Assembly: GCA_030431635.1 (NCBI GenBank)
Contig: JAUIIL010000004.1
Coordinates: forward strand, 186,001 to 250,000
Source of the DNA: Bacteriovoracia bacterium
GTDB lineage: Bacteria > Bdellovibrionota > Bacteriovoracia > Bacteriovoracales > Bacteriovoracaceae
Direction of reading: 5' to 3'
Length of the DNA: 64,000 bases
A program made the translations under genes and the position numbers. Below the pieces are notes generated by a model. That model had not been told where the DNA came from. It did no database searches and saw only the letters and a program-made list of their open reading frames with translations. Positions 53,340 through 62,277 of this stretch are shown here, piece after piece (the first letter of the stretch is position 1; each line of letters begins with the position of its first letter).

Positions 53340-54749
53340 ATGTTTGATACATTAAGCGAAAAATTCCATGACGCCTTTCAAAATATAAAAGGAAAGGGAA
53401 AAATATCAGAGAGCAATATTGATGAGGCCTTGAAACAGGTTCGCTCTGCTCTTCTTGAAGCTGATGTGAACTTCAAAGTTGTCAAAGAATTTGTGGGAAA
53501 AGTCAAAGAACATGCTTTAGGGGAAAAGGTTCTAAGAGGGGTCGATCCGGGAGAGCAATTCGTTAAAATAATGCATGATGAACTCTCAAAACTCATGGGA
53601 GAGACTCATGAAGAGCTAAAACTTGATGGGGCCCAAAAACCTATTCTTATTTGTGGTCTTAACGGTGCTGGGAAGACCACCTTTACGGGAAAACTTGCTC
53701 TTTTTCTAAGAAATAAACAAAAAAAAGATGTGTACTTAGTTCCAGCAGATAATTTTCGTCCTGCTGCTAAGGATCAGCTTATTGTTCATGCGAAGAACTT
53801 AGGTATTGATTACTTTGATTCCGATCTTTCTCAAAGCCCTAAACAGATTGTCCAAGCTGCAATGAAAGAAGCCGCTAATCTTAAAAAAGAAGTTGTTATC
53901 ATTGATACCGCAGGTCGCTTACAGGTTGATGAAGAATTAATGAATCAACTCGCTGAAGCGAGGGCCGTGCTTAAAGATCCAGAAGTGCTTTTAGTTGCTG
54001 ATGCCATGACTGGGCAAGAAGCTGTTAATGTGGCCAAAAGTTTTCATGAAAAGATAGGGCTAACTGGCGCTGTTCTCTCCAAAATGGACTCTGATGCGAG
54101 AGGTGGGGCGGCTTTATCTATTCGTTATGTCACTCAAGTTCCTATTAAATTCATCTCCACTGGAGAGAAGATGAAGGATCTTGAACCCTTCTACCCTGAT
54201 AGACTTGCGGGAAGAATTCTTGATATGGGGGATGTTGTTTCTCTCGTTGAGAAAGCCCAAGAAGTAATTGATGAGAAAGAAGCTGAGAAAATGATGAATA
54301 AAATGCAGAAAGGGCATTTTACAATTAATGATTTTCGCAAACAAATGGGAATGATGAATAAACTGGGGTCTATGGAGTCGATTCTAAAAATGATCCCAGG
54401 AATGGGAGGGGCTCTAAGACAACTAGGAGACCTCTCTCCAGCTAAAGATGAAATGAACAAAATGAATGTCATTATTGACTCGATGACCAATCAAGAGCGT
54501 GATGATCACACTCTTATTAAAGATTCTAGGCTCAAAAGAATTGCCAAGGGGGCAGGAAGGGCCGAATCTGATGTCCAAGAGTTCTTAAAAAAATTTAACC
54601 AAATGAAGCAAATGATGTCCGGAATGATGGGGATGATGAATGGAGGAATGCCTAGTTTACCCGGTTTTAGGCAGCAGCCAGGGAGCGGTAAAAAACCCAA
54701 AAAAGGCAAGAAGAAAGGACCTTTCGGTGGGGGCTTCTTTAAAAAATAA
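53340..54749 (+). CDS. ffh: Signal recognition particle protein Ffh (SRP54)
   Basis: Ffh binds signal peptides and 4.5S RNA and targets ribosomes to the membrane. The 469-residue protein has the N-domain (~1-85), the G domain with GLNGAGKTTFTGKL (~105), DTAGRLQVDEELM, and SKMDSDARGG, then the methionine-rich M domain (~300-445: NKMQKGHFTINDFRKQMGMMNK, and a tail rich in MM/MSG motifs). A Lys/Gly-rich extension ends it. It opens the ffh-rpsP-khpA-rimM cluster. AAGGAG precedes the ATG. Confidence 0.97.
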   Translation: MFDTLSEKFHDAFQNIKGKGKISESNIDEALKQVRSALLEADVNFKVVKEFVGKVKEHALGEKVLRGVDPGEQFVKIMHDELSKLMGETHEELKLDGAQKPILICGLNGAGKTTFTGKLALFLRNKQKKDVYLVPADNFRPAAKDQLIVHAKNLGIDYFDSDLSQSPKQIVQAAMKEAANLKKEVVIIDTAGRLQVDEELMNQLAEARAVLKDPEVLLVADAMTGQEAVNVAKSFHEKIGLTGAVLSKMDSDARGGAALSIRYVTQVPIKFISTGEKMKDLEPFYPDRLAGRILDMGDVVSLVEKAQEVIDEKEAEKMMNKMQKGHFTINDFRKQMGMMNKLGSMESILKMIPGMGGALRQLGDLSPAKDEMNKMNVIIDSMTNQERDDHTLIKDSRLKRIAKGAGRAESDVQEFLKKFNQMKQMMSGMMGMMNGGMPSLPGFRQQPGSGKKPKKGKKKGPFGGGFFKK

Positions 54750-54789
54750 GAACCCTCCGTAGGCTTTTTTTCACATTCTCATAGAATTA

Positions 54790-54818
54790 TTGACTTTAAT
54801 AGGGTAATGTCCTAAATC
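54790..54818 (+). promoter_or_regulatory. Possible promoter before rpsP
   Basis: TTGACT (54790-54795) and TAAATC (54813-54818) are 17 bases apart. The -10 matches poorly, so this is tentative; read-through from ffh is also possible. Confidence 0.35.
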
Positions 54819-54879
54819 TGATTTTAGTTTAATATGTCAAACTTTTTGTATTGAAAATTTTACAATTGGGAGTAAAGTA

Positions 54880-55128
54880 ATGGTAAAGATTAGAATGGCG
54901 CGCGGAGGAAGAAAAAGAGCTCCAATTTATACGATTGTGGCTGCGGACGCTCGTTCACCAAGAGATGGACGTTTTCTTGAGAGATTAGGGCAATATAACC
55001 CTAAGGCTTCAGATGACAAAGTTCTTATTGATGTGAAAACGGAAGCGATTAGTAAATGGATTAAGGATGGAGCACAACTAACAGATACTGTTCGTTCGCT
55101 CTTTAAAAAACATAATATTAATCTTTAA
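54880..55128 (+). CDS. rpsP: 30S ribosomal protein S16
   Basis: S16 is a small 30S protein needed for assembly of the 16S 5' domain. The 82-residue protein begins [30 protein letters not shown], followed by [10 protein letters not shown], the family signature. The length is usual. It has a GGGAG Shine-Dalgarno and sits between ffh and the KH-domain gene in the standard order. Confidence 0.97.
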   Translation: MVKIRMARGGRKRAPIYTIVAADARSPRDGRFLERLGQYNPKASDDKVLIDVKTEAISKWIKDGAQLTDTVRSLFKKHNINL

Positions 55129-55178
55129 GAGATCAAGACGGAAGCGAAATTAATTTGGCTTGATCGGAAGTAGGCGCT

Positions 55179-55418
55179 ATGAGTGAATTAAAGGATCTTA
55201 TTGAATTTGTCAGTAAATCCTTAGTGGACCTGCCAAGCGATGTTGAAGTGAATGAGATCGAAGGTGAACAGACAACCGTGATCGAGCTGAAAGTTGACAA
55301 GTCTGACCTAGGTAAGGTCATTGGGAAACAAGGTAGAACCGCTAGAGCTTTAAGAACAATTCTTAATGCGGCATCTACTAAGTTGAAGAAAAGAGCAGTT
55401 TTAGAGATCATCGAATAG
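55179..55418 (+). CDS. khpA: KH-domain RNA-binding protein (KhpA/YlqC)
   Basis: KhpA is a small RNA-binding protein of the rpsP-rimM region that acts with KhpB in many bacteria. The 79-residue protein is a single type-II KH domain with the loop [18 protein letters not shown] (GxxG at GKQG, ~50) preceded by an acidic N-terminal stretch ([14 protein letters not shown]). It starts 50 bases after rpsP and precedes rimM by 93 bases. Its RNA targets are not evident. Confidence 0.94.
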   Translation: MSELKDLIEFVSKSLVDLPSDVEVNEIEGEQTTVIELKVDKSDLGKVIGKQGRTARALRTILNAASTKLKKRAVLEIIE

Positions 55419-55511
55419 CTTTTTTCTTTTTAATGAGTAAGGCAGTTCAACTGTAGAATTACAGTCGGATTTTTTATTCCTGTTTTTTGTTATGATCTTA
55501 ACGACTACTCT

Positions 55512-56027
55512 ATGAAATTAATTGAACTTGGAAATTGTCAGAAACCACACGGAATTAAAGGTGGTTTCCTTTTCCATCTTTATAACCAAACTGAAAGTAC
55601 ACTTAAAAAATCTTTGAAAATAACTCTTGTCCCTCTGAGTGAGGAGAGCTCTCTTAAGCCTGAAGGGGAGTTATTTAAGATTGAAAAAATTAGTTTTGGA
55701 AATAAAACTGTTTGCTATCTAGAAGGAGTTTCAGACAGAAACCAAACTGAAGCAATGGTTCCCTTTAAAATTTTAATTGAGAGGAGCCTCTTTCCTCAGA
55801 CGAAAGAGGGAGAGTTCTATGTGACAGATCTCTTGGGGCTTGAAGTGCATTCTCAAGAAGGTTTTAAAGGAGAGATTTTTGATTTCTATGATAATGGTGC
55901 CCAAATCGTTTTTGTCATCAAAGGCTCAGATGGAGAGCTTATTGATATTCCTTTTACGAAGCAGTTCTTTCCAGTCGTAGATGTTGCGAACCAAACTATT
56001 GAAATTGTTATTCCTGAAATGATTTAG
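55512..56027 (+). CDS. rimM: 16S rRNA processing protein RimM
   Basis: RimM binds S19 and helps mature the 30S head. The 171-residue protein has the N-terminal RimM domain (ELGNCQKPHGIKGGFLFHLYN, LEGVSDRNQTEAMVPFKILI) and a C-terminal PRC-barrel (GEFYVTDLLGLEVHSQEGFKGEIFDFYDNGAQIVFVI, IPFTKQFFPVVDVANQTIEI). The order rpsP-khpA-rimM is standard, but trmD, which normally follows, is over 2 kb away behind two inserted genes. Confidence 0.95.
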   Translation: MKLIELGNCQKPHGIKGGFLFHLYNQTESTLKKSLKITLVPLSEESSLKPEGELFKIEKISFGNKTVCYLEGVSDRNQTEAMVPFKILIERSLFPQTKEGEFYVTDLLGLEVHSQEGFKGEIFDFYDNGAQIVFVIKGSDGELIDIPFTKQFFPVVDVANQTIEIVIPEMI

Positions 56028-56129
56028 CGCTAAACTAGCTAGTTTGTAAAATTTACTTCGATTACTGATAAGAGTAGGTTTTTATAGGTCTAAATGATAC
56101 AGTGCGAAAAAAGAAAAAAGGATGTGTTT

Positions 56130-56813
56130 ATGCTTAAAAAAATCTCAAATTTTCTGGTTTTACAATTTTTTATCATGAGTTTTTCTTATGGGAGAACTGT
56201 GACAGATTATGAGCAAAACGCTCTTGAAACTTTTAAAAGTCTTAACAAAAACAATGCAACTGTGAAAATTAATGGAGAGGAAACAGATTTTTCTAATATG
56301 CAAAGTTTGGATGATTTATCGGTAGCAACCAAAGATGGGATCAAATTTGAAATTAAGCCTAATAAAAACTATCCCTTATTTCGTTATGAAATAATGACAA
56401 AAGATGGAGAGAACTATTCTCTTGTGGCCAAAAATGGAGAGGGGAATAGTGAAGTTGAAGTAGCCTCAACTATTTTCACTATAGCTTCTATTAATTCATC
56501 TAAGGCCCAAAAAGAGCGAGCGGCTAAAAAGCTTAAAGAAAATATTATTAACTTTGAATCACAGGTAAAGGCTCAAGGTTTTGCTTTTGTTGGAAATCAA
56601 CTAAGTCGTGGTATTGCTCAAGCAGAAGAAGGGACAGTGAAAGTTCCAGGACGTCTGATCTTATGTATTGGAGCTGTAATAGTTGCAATTCTAGTAGTTT
56701 CAGCAGCACTTTTTAAGAAAGATGTTCTCAAAACAGAAGGGCAGAGAGAGTTCCTTGGAGGAGCAGGCTTGATATCTGCTTTTGCTGGATATTATGGATG
56801 TATAGGATTCTAA
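56130..56813 (+). CDS. Exported membrane protein inserted between rimM and trmD, unknown function
   Basis: The ATG at 56130 gives a signal peptide (MLKKISNFLVLQFFIMSFSYG). The 227-residue product has a soluble middle with beta character, then a C-terminal hairpin of two hydrophobic helices (LILCIGAVIVAILVVSAALF, GGAGLISAFAGYYGCIGF). No family is recognised. It interrupts the rimM-trmD pair and is closed off by its own terminator, so it is an insertion in a conserved operon. Confidence 0.7.
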   Translation: MLKKISNFLVLQFFIMSFSYGRTVTDYEQNALETFKSLNKNNATVKINGEETDFSNMQSLDDLSVATKDGIKFEIKPNKNYPLFRYEIMTKDGENYSLVAKNGEGNSEVEVASTIFTIASINSSKAQKERAAKKLKENIINFESQVKAQGFAFVGNQLSRGIAQAEEGTVKVPGRLILCIGAVIVAILVVSAALFKKDVLKTEGQREFLGGAGLISAFAGYYGCIGF

Positions 56814-56838
56814 AAAATTAAGATTTAATTTTAACAGG

Positions 56839-56863
56839 ACGGCTCCAAATTGGAGCCGTTTTT
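56839..56863 (+). terminator. Rho-independent terminator after the 56130-56813 gene
   Basis: ACGGCTCC pairs with GGAGCCGT around a five-base loop and is followed by TTTTT. It breaks the rimM-trmD cluster into separate transcripts. Confidence 0.85.
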
Positions 56864-56962
56864 GTATAGTTTTTTGACACTCAAGTCTTGTAAATTTCCC
56901 CCTGTACCCTCTTTTTGAAGAATCTTTAATGTAGAATAAACTTAAAAATACTGGTTGTTGTT

Positions 56963-58279
56963 TTGAAGAAAAGACTTTTTAATTTTTTAGTTTTGTTTGT
57001 TCTGAGCTTTACTCAAAGCTTATACCCTTGTTCTTATTTATTTAGAAACTCTCGATTAACTGTCGACATGGATAAGATTGATAAGGCATCTCAATTTTAT
57101 TTGGATTTTTTAGAGAAAAATAAAAAGCTTGAACTAAGTTCAGTAACTACTTTTGAAGGTGGAATAGGAGTAATTGAAGCCATTTTCCGTCACTTTAATC
57201 ATGATGACAGTATTAATATAAAAGAAACTCTTATACAAAAGGGGTACACAAGTAGAAAGATTCATAGACTTGTTAATAAATCTTTTCAAACACCTCAGCT
57301 CTATCAAAACCCAAAAGAGTTTATGAACAAAAACTCTGTATTAGAACTTTACCGTTTTATCTATAAGCAAAATTTAAGACATCGTTCCAATACGAAAAGA
57401 GTTTTAAATAAACTAGAGAAGAAACTAAAAAACTTAGTTTCCATAGATGCAAAACTTGATGCCTATATCGAAAAAGTAGCTCTTCAAAATAATCTAAAGG
57501 ATGGTTTAGAGAAATTAGGTTTTATTCAACCAGGCTCTTTTAAACCTGATAAAGTTCTTAAAACTTCCCACAATGGTCGTTCTTTAACTATTACTAGTAT
57601 TGAAAATGCGTTAATTTTATTTCTTTATTTTAAGACGCCTTTTTTGGAATACTTTATTCCAGGAATACATCCTCTTAATATTTATGACTTTTCTAATATG
57701 GGAAAAAAGGCCCTAGAATATTCAAGAAAATATGGAAAAGAGAAAGCCAAAGAAATACTGAAAGAAGAATTTCCTGGCCTTATAAAAATAGGTCTATTCG
57801 TTGATATTATAATTACTGCTTATCTATTCTCAATGTCAGCTTTAAGTTTGTATTATCTTTATGGCATGTCTGAGGATTTTGAATTCTTCTATTTCTTCTA
57901 TATGGCAGAAAATAATAATAGCTGTAGTGAAAACATGCAAGTTTCGGTTAAAGCAAGTATAGCTTCATATGAACTGAGAGGTAAGGAGATAGATATTACG
58001 ATACCAGAGGGAGCTGAGAATATAAAAGAGATTATTGATAGGGTTTATAGTACTCCATGTCGATTTATGGATCAAAGAGATGAAAAGGACAAAAAACTTT
58101 CTTATGAAGGTAAAAGTGTTCAAGTTCTAAGAGCTGAGCAGGTTGCTATTTGGAAAAAAGCATACGAAGACTATGGCCTTGACATATACTCTCAAAACAA
58201 AGAAGGAATTAGTTACTACAATAGGTTTCGAGAAAACTTAGAGAAAAGACCGGGAGAAGATTTTTTATTTGACTTTTAG
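56963..58279 (+). CDS. Putative secreted/membrane protein between rimM and trmD
   Basis: The 438-residue product begins at a TTG, the only start that leaves the signal peptide (MKKRLFNFLVLFVLSFTQSLYPC) intact; a clear Shine-Dalgarno is absent. The body is basic and helical, and there is one hydrophobic helix at ~275-300 (IGLFVDIIITAYLFSMSALSLYYLYG). Acidic and cysteine-containing segments follow (NNNSCSENMQ, YSTPCRFMDQ). No motif is recognised. It lies between the terminator and trmD with an 18-base gap to trmD and may be translated with it. Confidence 0.6.
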   Translation: MKKRLFNFLVLFVLSFTQSLYPCSYLFRNSRLTVDMDKIDKASQFYLDFLEKNKKLELSSVTTFEGGIGVIEAIFRHFNHDDSINIKETLIQKGYTSRKIHRLVNKSFQTPQLYQNPKEFMNKNSVLELYRFIYKQNLRHRSNTKRVLNKLEKKLKNLVSIDAKLDAYIEKVALQNNLKDGLEKLGFIQPGSFKPDKVLKTSHNGRSLTITSIENALILFLYFKTPFLEYFIPGIHPLNIYDFSNMGKKALEYSRKYGKEKAKEILKEEFPGLIKIGLFVDIIITAYLFSMSALSLYYLYGMSEDFEFFYFFYMAENNNSCSENMQVSVKASIASYELRGKEIDITIPEGAENIKEIIDRVYSTPCRFMDQRDEKDKKLSYEGKSVQVLRAEQVAIWKKAYEDYGLDIYSQNKEGISYYNRFRENLEKRPGEDFLFDF

Positions 58280-58297
58280 GAGGAGTCTTTTTAATTC

Positions 58298-59047
58298 ATG
58301 AACATGCTAAAACGCTTACATATCATCACATTATTTCCTCAATACTTTACCTCCTTTCTGGATGTAGGGGTTATTGGAAGTGCGCTAAGAAATGAAAGAT
58401 CCCCAGAAGGGTATCAATTTGAAGTTCACTTGGTTGATCTTAAAGATTACTCAGAGAAAAATTTTAAAGGTGTTGATGAGTCCCCTTACGGTGGAGGAGC
58501 AGGAATGGTAATGAGGGCCGATGTGCTTAAGCGCTCACTCATTGAAGGAGTCTTTAATAAAGGAAAGTATCAAAATCTTAAGAAAGAGCTGCATATTGTT
58601 TGTCCAGCTCCTCGTGGGAGAACATGGGATAATAGCTATGCCAAAGAGTTTGCGGCCCACTATCTTGATTTTGAGACTCCTAAAGATGTGGTTTTCATTT
58701 GTGGGCGCTATGAAGGAATAGATGAGCGTTTTCTTGAAAATTATGTCGATGAATTCATCTCTCTGGGGAATTTTATTTTAACTGGAGGGGAGTTAGCAGT
58801 CATGACGATTCTTGATAGTGCTCTTCGCTTCGTTCCTGGTGTGTTAGGAAACAAACTCTCCATTATAGATGAGTCCTTTGCCAGTAATAAAATTGAATAT
58901 CCTCTCTACACCCGTCCGCGAGAGTTTGAAGGCAAGCTTCCTCCAGAAGAGCTCTTAAGTGGCCATCATCAAAAAATTGAGAAGTTTAAAAGTCATGCTA
59001 GCCAAGAGATGACTCAGAAGTTTCGCCCGGATTTGTTGAAACGATAA
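58298..59047 (+). CDS. trmD: tRNA (guanine-37-N1)-methyltransferase
   Basis: TrmD methylates G37 next to the anticodon and keeps the reading frame. The 249-residue protein has the SPOUT trefoil-knot core with VFICGRYEGIDERFLENYVDEF (~140-160) and GNFILTGGELAVMTILDSALRFVPGVLGN, plus the C-terminal RPxxFEGxxPPEELLSGHHQKI region. The start at 58298 has AGGAGGAG 13 bases upstream; an ATG two codons later is also possible. Confidence 0.97.
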   Translation: MNMLKRLHIITLFPQYFTSFLDVGVIGSALRNERSPEGYQFEVHLVDLKDYSEKNFKGVDESPYGGGAGMVMRADVLKRSLIEGVFNKGKYQNLKKELHIVCPAPRGRTWDNSYAKEFAAHYLDFETPKDVVFICGRYEGIDERFLENYVDEFISLGNFILTGGELAVMTILDSALRFVPGVLGNKLSIIDESFASNKIEYPLYTRPREFEGKLPPEELLSGHHQKIEKFKSHASQEMTQKFRPDLLKR

Positions 59048-59135
59048 GTTTCTGCAACGCTATGCAGGTGTAAAAAATTCATTTTTGTAAGCAAAATTGC
59101 TCCGTTTTGTATACACAAATCTGTTTGATTGAGAA

Positions 59136-59168
59136 GTTCTCCGTTATCTATAGACCACAACGGAGAAC
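59136..59168 (+). promoter_or_regulatory. Hairpin hiding the Shine-Dalgarno of the TIGR02147 gene
   Basis: GTTCTCCGTT (59136-59145) and AACGGAGAAC (59159-59168) form a perfect 10-base inverted repeat around a 13-base loop. The GGAG in the right arm is the Shine-Dalgarno of the ATG at 59174. In RNA the hairpin would mask ribosome binding, so translation may be controlled. As DNA it could equally be an operator. Confidence 0.6.
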
Positions 59169-59173
59169 AGCTT

Positions 59174-60010
59174 ATGTTAAGCATCTACAACTATATCAAC
59201 GCAAACGAATACCTTAGCGATAAATGGAAAGAGAAGCGTTTTCTTAATCCTCATTTTTCTTTAAGGGCTTGGGCCGGACAGCTAGATATTAATAACCATA
59301 CTTCTCTTCATCAGATGCTCCAAGGTAAGCGTGGCGTCCCCAAAAAATATATCTTTAACTTTGCTAAGAGTCTCAGTCTTGATGTGAAAGAAACTCTCTA
59401 CTTTGAGGCCATGGTTGATCTTTCACGTTCAAAAAGTCTTGAAGAAAAAGAGGTTTATACTCTCAGACTTAAGGAGCTTTCTCCAAAACCCAAGCTACAA
59501 ATGAAAGAGATAGAAATCTACAGGCTTATTAAGAGCCCTCTACATACGATTATTTTGGAACTGAGTTCTTTGAAGGGGTTTAAAAGTGATCCCGTATGGA
59601 TCAAGAAGGCTTTAAGGATTTCGAGTTCAGTTGTTGAAATTAAGGAAGTCATTGAGAGATTAGAAAGTTTAGGACTTATTACTTTTAAAGGGGAGAGTTT
59701 TAAGAAGTCGCAGCAACATCTCTACAGTAGGCAAGATATAAGTGATAAAGGCTTACAAGAATACCATAAAAAAGTTTGCACAATGGCCGCAGAACAAATT
59801 TCAGAACAAGATGTTAATGAACGTGAGTACAATGCTTACGCTCTTAATATAGAACGTCAGAAGATCCCTAAGGCAAAAGAGCTTATTCGTAAGTTCATGG
59901 ATGAATTTGCGACTGAGGTTGAGGCCCAGGATGAACAGGGAGAAGAGACGTATCAGTTAAATATTCAATTTTTTTCAATCACAAACGTGAATAAAGGAGT
60001 CATACAATGA
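59174..60010 (+). CDS. TIGR02147-family protein (putative regulator)
   Basis: This is the family found mainly in Bdellovibrio-like and Fibrobacter genomes. The 278-residue protein starts at ATG 59174 (MLSIYNYINANEYLSDKWKEKR). The characteristic features are FSLRAWAGQLDINNHTSLHQML near residue 30, which looks like a helix-turn-helix, KKYIFNFAKSLSLDVKETLYFEAMV, and a second helical half with KALRISSSVVEIKEVIERLESLGLI, a winged-helix-like segment. It is probably a transcription factor, though its function is unproven. Its stop overlaps the next gene in an ATGA. Its own translation start lies in a hairpin. Confidence 0.85.
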   Translation: MLSIYNYINANEYLSDKWKEKRFLNPHFSLRAWAGQLDINNHTSLHQMLQGKRGVPKKYIFNFAKSLSLDVKETLYFEAMVDLSRSKSLEEKEVYTLRLKELSPKPKLQMKEIEIYRLIKSPLHTIILELSSLKGFKSDPVWIKKALRISSSVVEIKEVIERLESLGLITFKGESFKKSQQHLYSRQDISDKGLQEYHKKVCTMAAEQISEQDVNEREYNAYALNIERQKIPKAKELIRKFMDEFATEVEAQDEQGEETYQLNIQFFSITNVNKGVIQ

Positions 60011-61134
60011 AGAGCATTTACTTGATCATTATTTTAGGTTTACTTAATTTCTCTTACGCACAAGAGTTTGCCAGTGGAGGTGGTAATGGAGGGGATATCC
60101 TTGAATCTGAAAAAGTTTTGATTAAAAGAGATATTCAAATGAAACTTTCTGATATTGCTAGTTTTTTTCAAAATTATCCAGAGTACCAAAAAGATTTTAA
60201 CAATTTTAACTTTAAAAAGGCTTTGGAATTAATTAAGGAGAATAGAATTCAAATTGATATTGTAGAAGAAAAACCTAAGGATAAATATGGAAGAGATAGA
60301 AGTGCAGTTAACTATCCTAATGAAAAACGTATTGAGTATTATTATTATGATTTGAAGAAGGCAATTGATGAGGATAACAAAGCTCTTTATGTTTTACACT
60401 TCCATGAACTTGGTGGACTTGTTGGAGTAGAAGAAGCTGACCCGGACAATGAGTTTCTTATTGATGATTATTCAGAGTCCAGCAAATTAGCAAGATACTT
60501 GGGACAAGAGGTTCGATATGTTTTAAGGCCACTTGAGTATGGAAATATTGAGTTTAATACTTCAGACATTTGTTTAACTTTCAAAAGTGGAGTTCTTTTT
60601 ACAAGCATTTATTATAGAGTTTATTGTAAAGATCAAACTTTTATAGGAGCTAGTAATATGACATTGATTTTGCCATATGATTGGGGAAATTATGCTAGAA
60701 AGAACTTGAATAAAAAAATGAAAGATAAAGGATATGAATTTTGGGGATTCATATCTGGTGATGCCAAGAAAAGAACTATTAGAGAAAATCCTTATCTTAT
60801 TTTTACCAAAGACAAAAGTTTAAAGCGTAAATTTTGTTCTTTGTCATACAACAATAAACGTCATACAGGTAGAACTGAAAAACTTGTATATAATTTTATT
60901 TTGTCTTGTGATGGAGAAGCCAAACTATATGAGGCAATTACTTTTGAAGAAGCGAGTCATTTACTAAATATTCAGGGTTATAAGGAAAGTTTAAGAATAC
61001 AAACAAAAGGAAAAGTGAGTGGAGAAATCATTTATTTAAAAACTCCTGGTAATGAGTTTTTGCTCGGGCCTCAGGGCAACTCAACACCTTTTTTTGTTCC
61101 AGAGTGGATCTCAATATTTGAAAGACAAGAATGA
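60007..61134 (+). CDS. Secreted protein coupled to TIGR02147 gene, SGGGNGGD start
   Basis: The 375-residue product has a signal peptide (MKSIYLIIILGLLNFSYA) and a mature N-terminus FASGGGNGGD, a motif that I associate with secreted Bdellovibrionota proteins. Near residue 120 is LHFHELGGLVGVEEADPDNEF, a His/Glu run resembling a metal site (HFHE). The C-terminal half is basic with several beta-like blocks. No enzyme can be named. The ATGA overlap with the TIGR02147 gene makes the two a translationally coupled unit, so the regulator probably controls it or senses its state. Confidence 0.75.
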   Translation: MKSIYLIIILGLLNFSYAQEFASGGGNGGDILESEKVLIKRDIQMKLSDIASFFQNYPEYQKDFNNFNFKKALELIKENRIQIDIVEEKPKDKYGRDRSAVNYPNEKRIEYYYYDLKKAIDEDNKALYVLHFHELGGLVGVEEADPDNEFLIDDYSESSKLARYLGQEVRYVLRPLEYGNIEFNTSDICLTFKSGVLFTSIYYRVYCKDQTFIGASNMTLILPYDWGNYARKNLNKKMKDKGYEFWGFISGDAKKRTIRENPYLIFTKDKSLKRKFCSLSYNNKRHTGRTEKLVYNFILSCDGEAKLYEAITFEEASHLLNIQGYKESLRIQTKGKVSGEIIYLKTPGNEFLLGPQGNSTPFFVPEWISIFERQE

Positions 61135-61143
61135 TTTTGATTA

Positions 61144-61175
61144 AGAGGGTTCCCTAAAAGAGAACCCTCTTCTCC
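61144..61175 (+). terminator. Weak terminator after the 60007-61134 gene
   Basis: AGAGGGTTC (61144-61152) pairs with GAACCCTCT (61162-61170); the tract behind it (TCTCC) is not a proper T-run, so termination may be partial. Confidence 0.55.
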
Positions 61176-61210
61176 TTGAAACTCCTTTTAATCCATAGTA
61201 ATTAACTAGA

Positions 61211-61789
61211 ATGAAAAATCTCTATCTTGGGCTCGTTCATCATCCTATTAAAAATAAGAGAGGTGCTGAGGTTACAACCTCAGTCACAAACCTTGATATT
61301 CATGATATCGCTAGAAGTTGTCGAACTTTTGGTTTTAATCACTACTTCATTGTTACTCCTATAAAAAAACAGCAGGAGTTAATTGCGACTATTCTTAACC
61401 ACTGGGAGGAGGATAAGGCCGGAGAGTATAACCCTGATAGGCAGGATGCTCTTTCTTTTATCCAGTGCACAAACTCAATTGAGGAAAGTATTAATAAAAT
61501 CGAAGAGTTAGAAGGTCATAGACCACTTGTCGCTGTGACAGGGGCCAATTTTCAGGCCGATGACGGAGATGAGAAAAAATTAAGAGAGCGCATGCTGCTT
61601 GACAATAAGTCCCTGTTTTTGCTATTTGGTACAGGCTGGGGATTAATGGACTCTGTGGTTGAGGGTGCGGATTTTCGACTGACTCCTTTAAGAGGAATCG
61701 CAAAAGATGGCTATAACCACCTCTCTGTTCGGTCAGCTGTTGCAATTTATTGTGACAGGATTGGCAGAGTTTTTAAAGAGACCCTCTGA
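61211..61789 (+). CDS. SPOUT-type RNA methyltransferase (PF09936 family)
   Basis: The 192-residue protein resembles the PF09936 SAM-dependent RNA methyltransferases. The N-terminus reads LYLGLVHHPIKNKRGAEVTTSVTNLDIHDIARSCRTFGF, and the C-terminal knot has LLFGTGWGL, DFRLTPLRGIAKDGYNHLSVRSAVAIYCDR. In other former Deltaproteobacteria this gene sits between trmD and rplS, as here, apart from the TIGR02147 pair inserted before it. The modified RNA base is not known. Confidence 0.85.
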   Translation: MKNLYLGLVHHPIKNKRGAEVTTSVTNLDIHDIARSCRTFGFNHYFIVTPIKKQQELIATILNHWEEDKAGEYNPDRQDALSFIQCTNSIEESINKIEELEGHRPLVAVTGANFQADDGDEKKLRERMLLDNKSLFLLFGTGWGLMDSVVEGADFRLTPLRGIAKDGYNHLSVRSAVAIYCDRIGRVFKETL

Positions 61790-61857
61790 TTCTAATTTTT
61801 TCCTTCCCTCTGATTGAAATATGTCAATTTATGGAAGCTTGTTTTAAGGAGATAACC

Positions 61858-62223
61858 ATGAATTTAGTAGATGTGGTTAACAAGAATTATGCCAATGCGG
61901 AAGTGGCCAATTTTCCGAAGTTCAGAACTGGTGACACGATTGCTGTTCACGTAAAAATCAAAGAGGGTGATAAAACTCGTATTCAGATTTTCCAAGGAAT
62001 TTGTATTGCAGTTAAGCAATATGGATCAACCAATGGTCATTTCAGAGTAAGAAAACTCTCAAGTGGAATGGGAGTTGAAAGAGTTTTTCCTTTTCATTCT
62101 CCTGCTGTTGCAAAAATTGAAGTAACCTCTCGTGGGAAATCCAGAAGAGCGAAACACTTTTACCTAAGAGAAAGAACAGGTAAGAGAGCAAGAATTGCTA
62201 TTGATTACGATAGAAAAGAATAG
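61858..62223 (+). CDS. rplS: 50S ribosomal protein L19
   Basis: L19 sits at the 30S-50S interface. The start is set at ATG 61858 behind AAGGAG, giving 121 residues, a usual length; an earlier in-frame ATG would add 9 residues. Family signatures are FRTGDTIAVHVKIKEGDKTRIQIFQG and FRVRKLSSGMGVERVFPFHSPAVAKIEV, followed by a basic tail (RGKSRRAKHFYLRERTGKRARI). A strong terminator follows 24 bases after the stop and runs into the rnhB start. Confidence 0.97.
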   Translation: MNLVDVVNKNYANAEVANFPKFRTGDTIAVHVKIKEGDKTRIQIFQGICIAVKQYGSTNGHFRVRKLSSGMGVERVFPFHSPAVAKIEVTSRGKSRRAKHFYLRERTGKRARIAIDYDRKE

Positions 62224-62247
62224 TTTTATTCAACACGTGTGTTGACG

Positions 62248-62277
62248 AAAAAGGCTCCTTTATGGGAGCCTTTTTTT
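62248..62277 (+). terminator. Rho-independent terminator of rplS overlapping the rnhB ribosome-binding site
   Basis: AAAAAGGCTCC pairs with GGAGCCTTTTT around the loop TTTATG, followed by T residues; the last T lies directly before the rnhB ATG at 62278. The right arm carries GGGAG, about 9 bases before that ATG, so it can serve as the rnhB Shine-Dalgarno when the hairpin does not form. Confidence 0.8.

Noticed and set aside
62239-62277. GTG 62239 as rnhB start
   Set aside because: It would make the rplS terminator part of the protein and lacks a Shine-Dalgarno.
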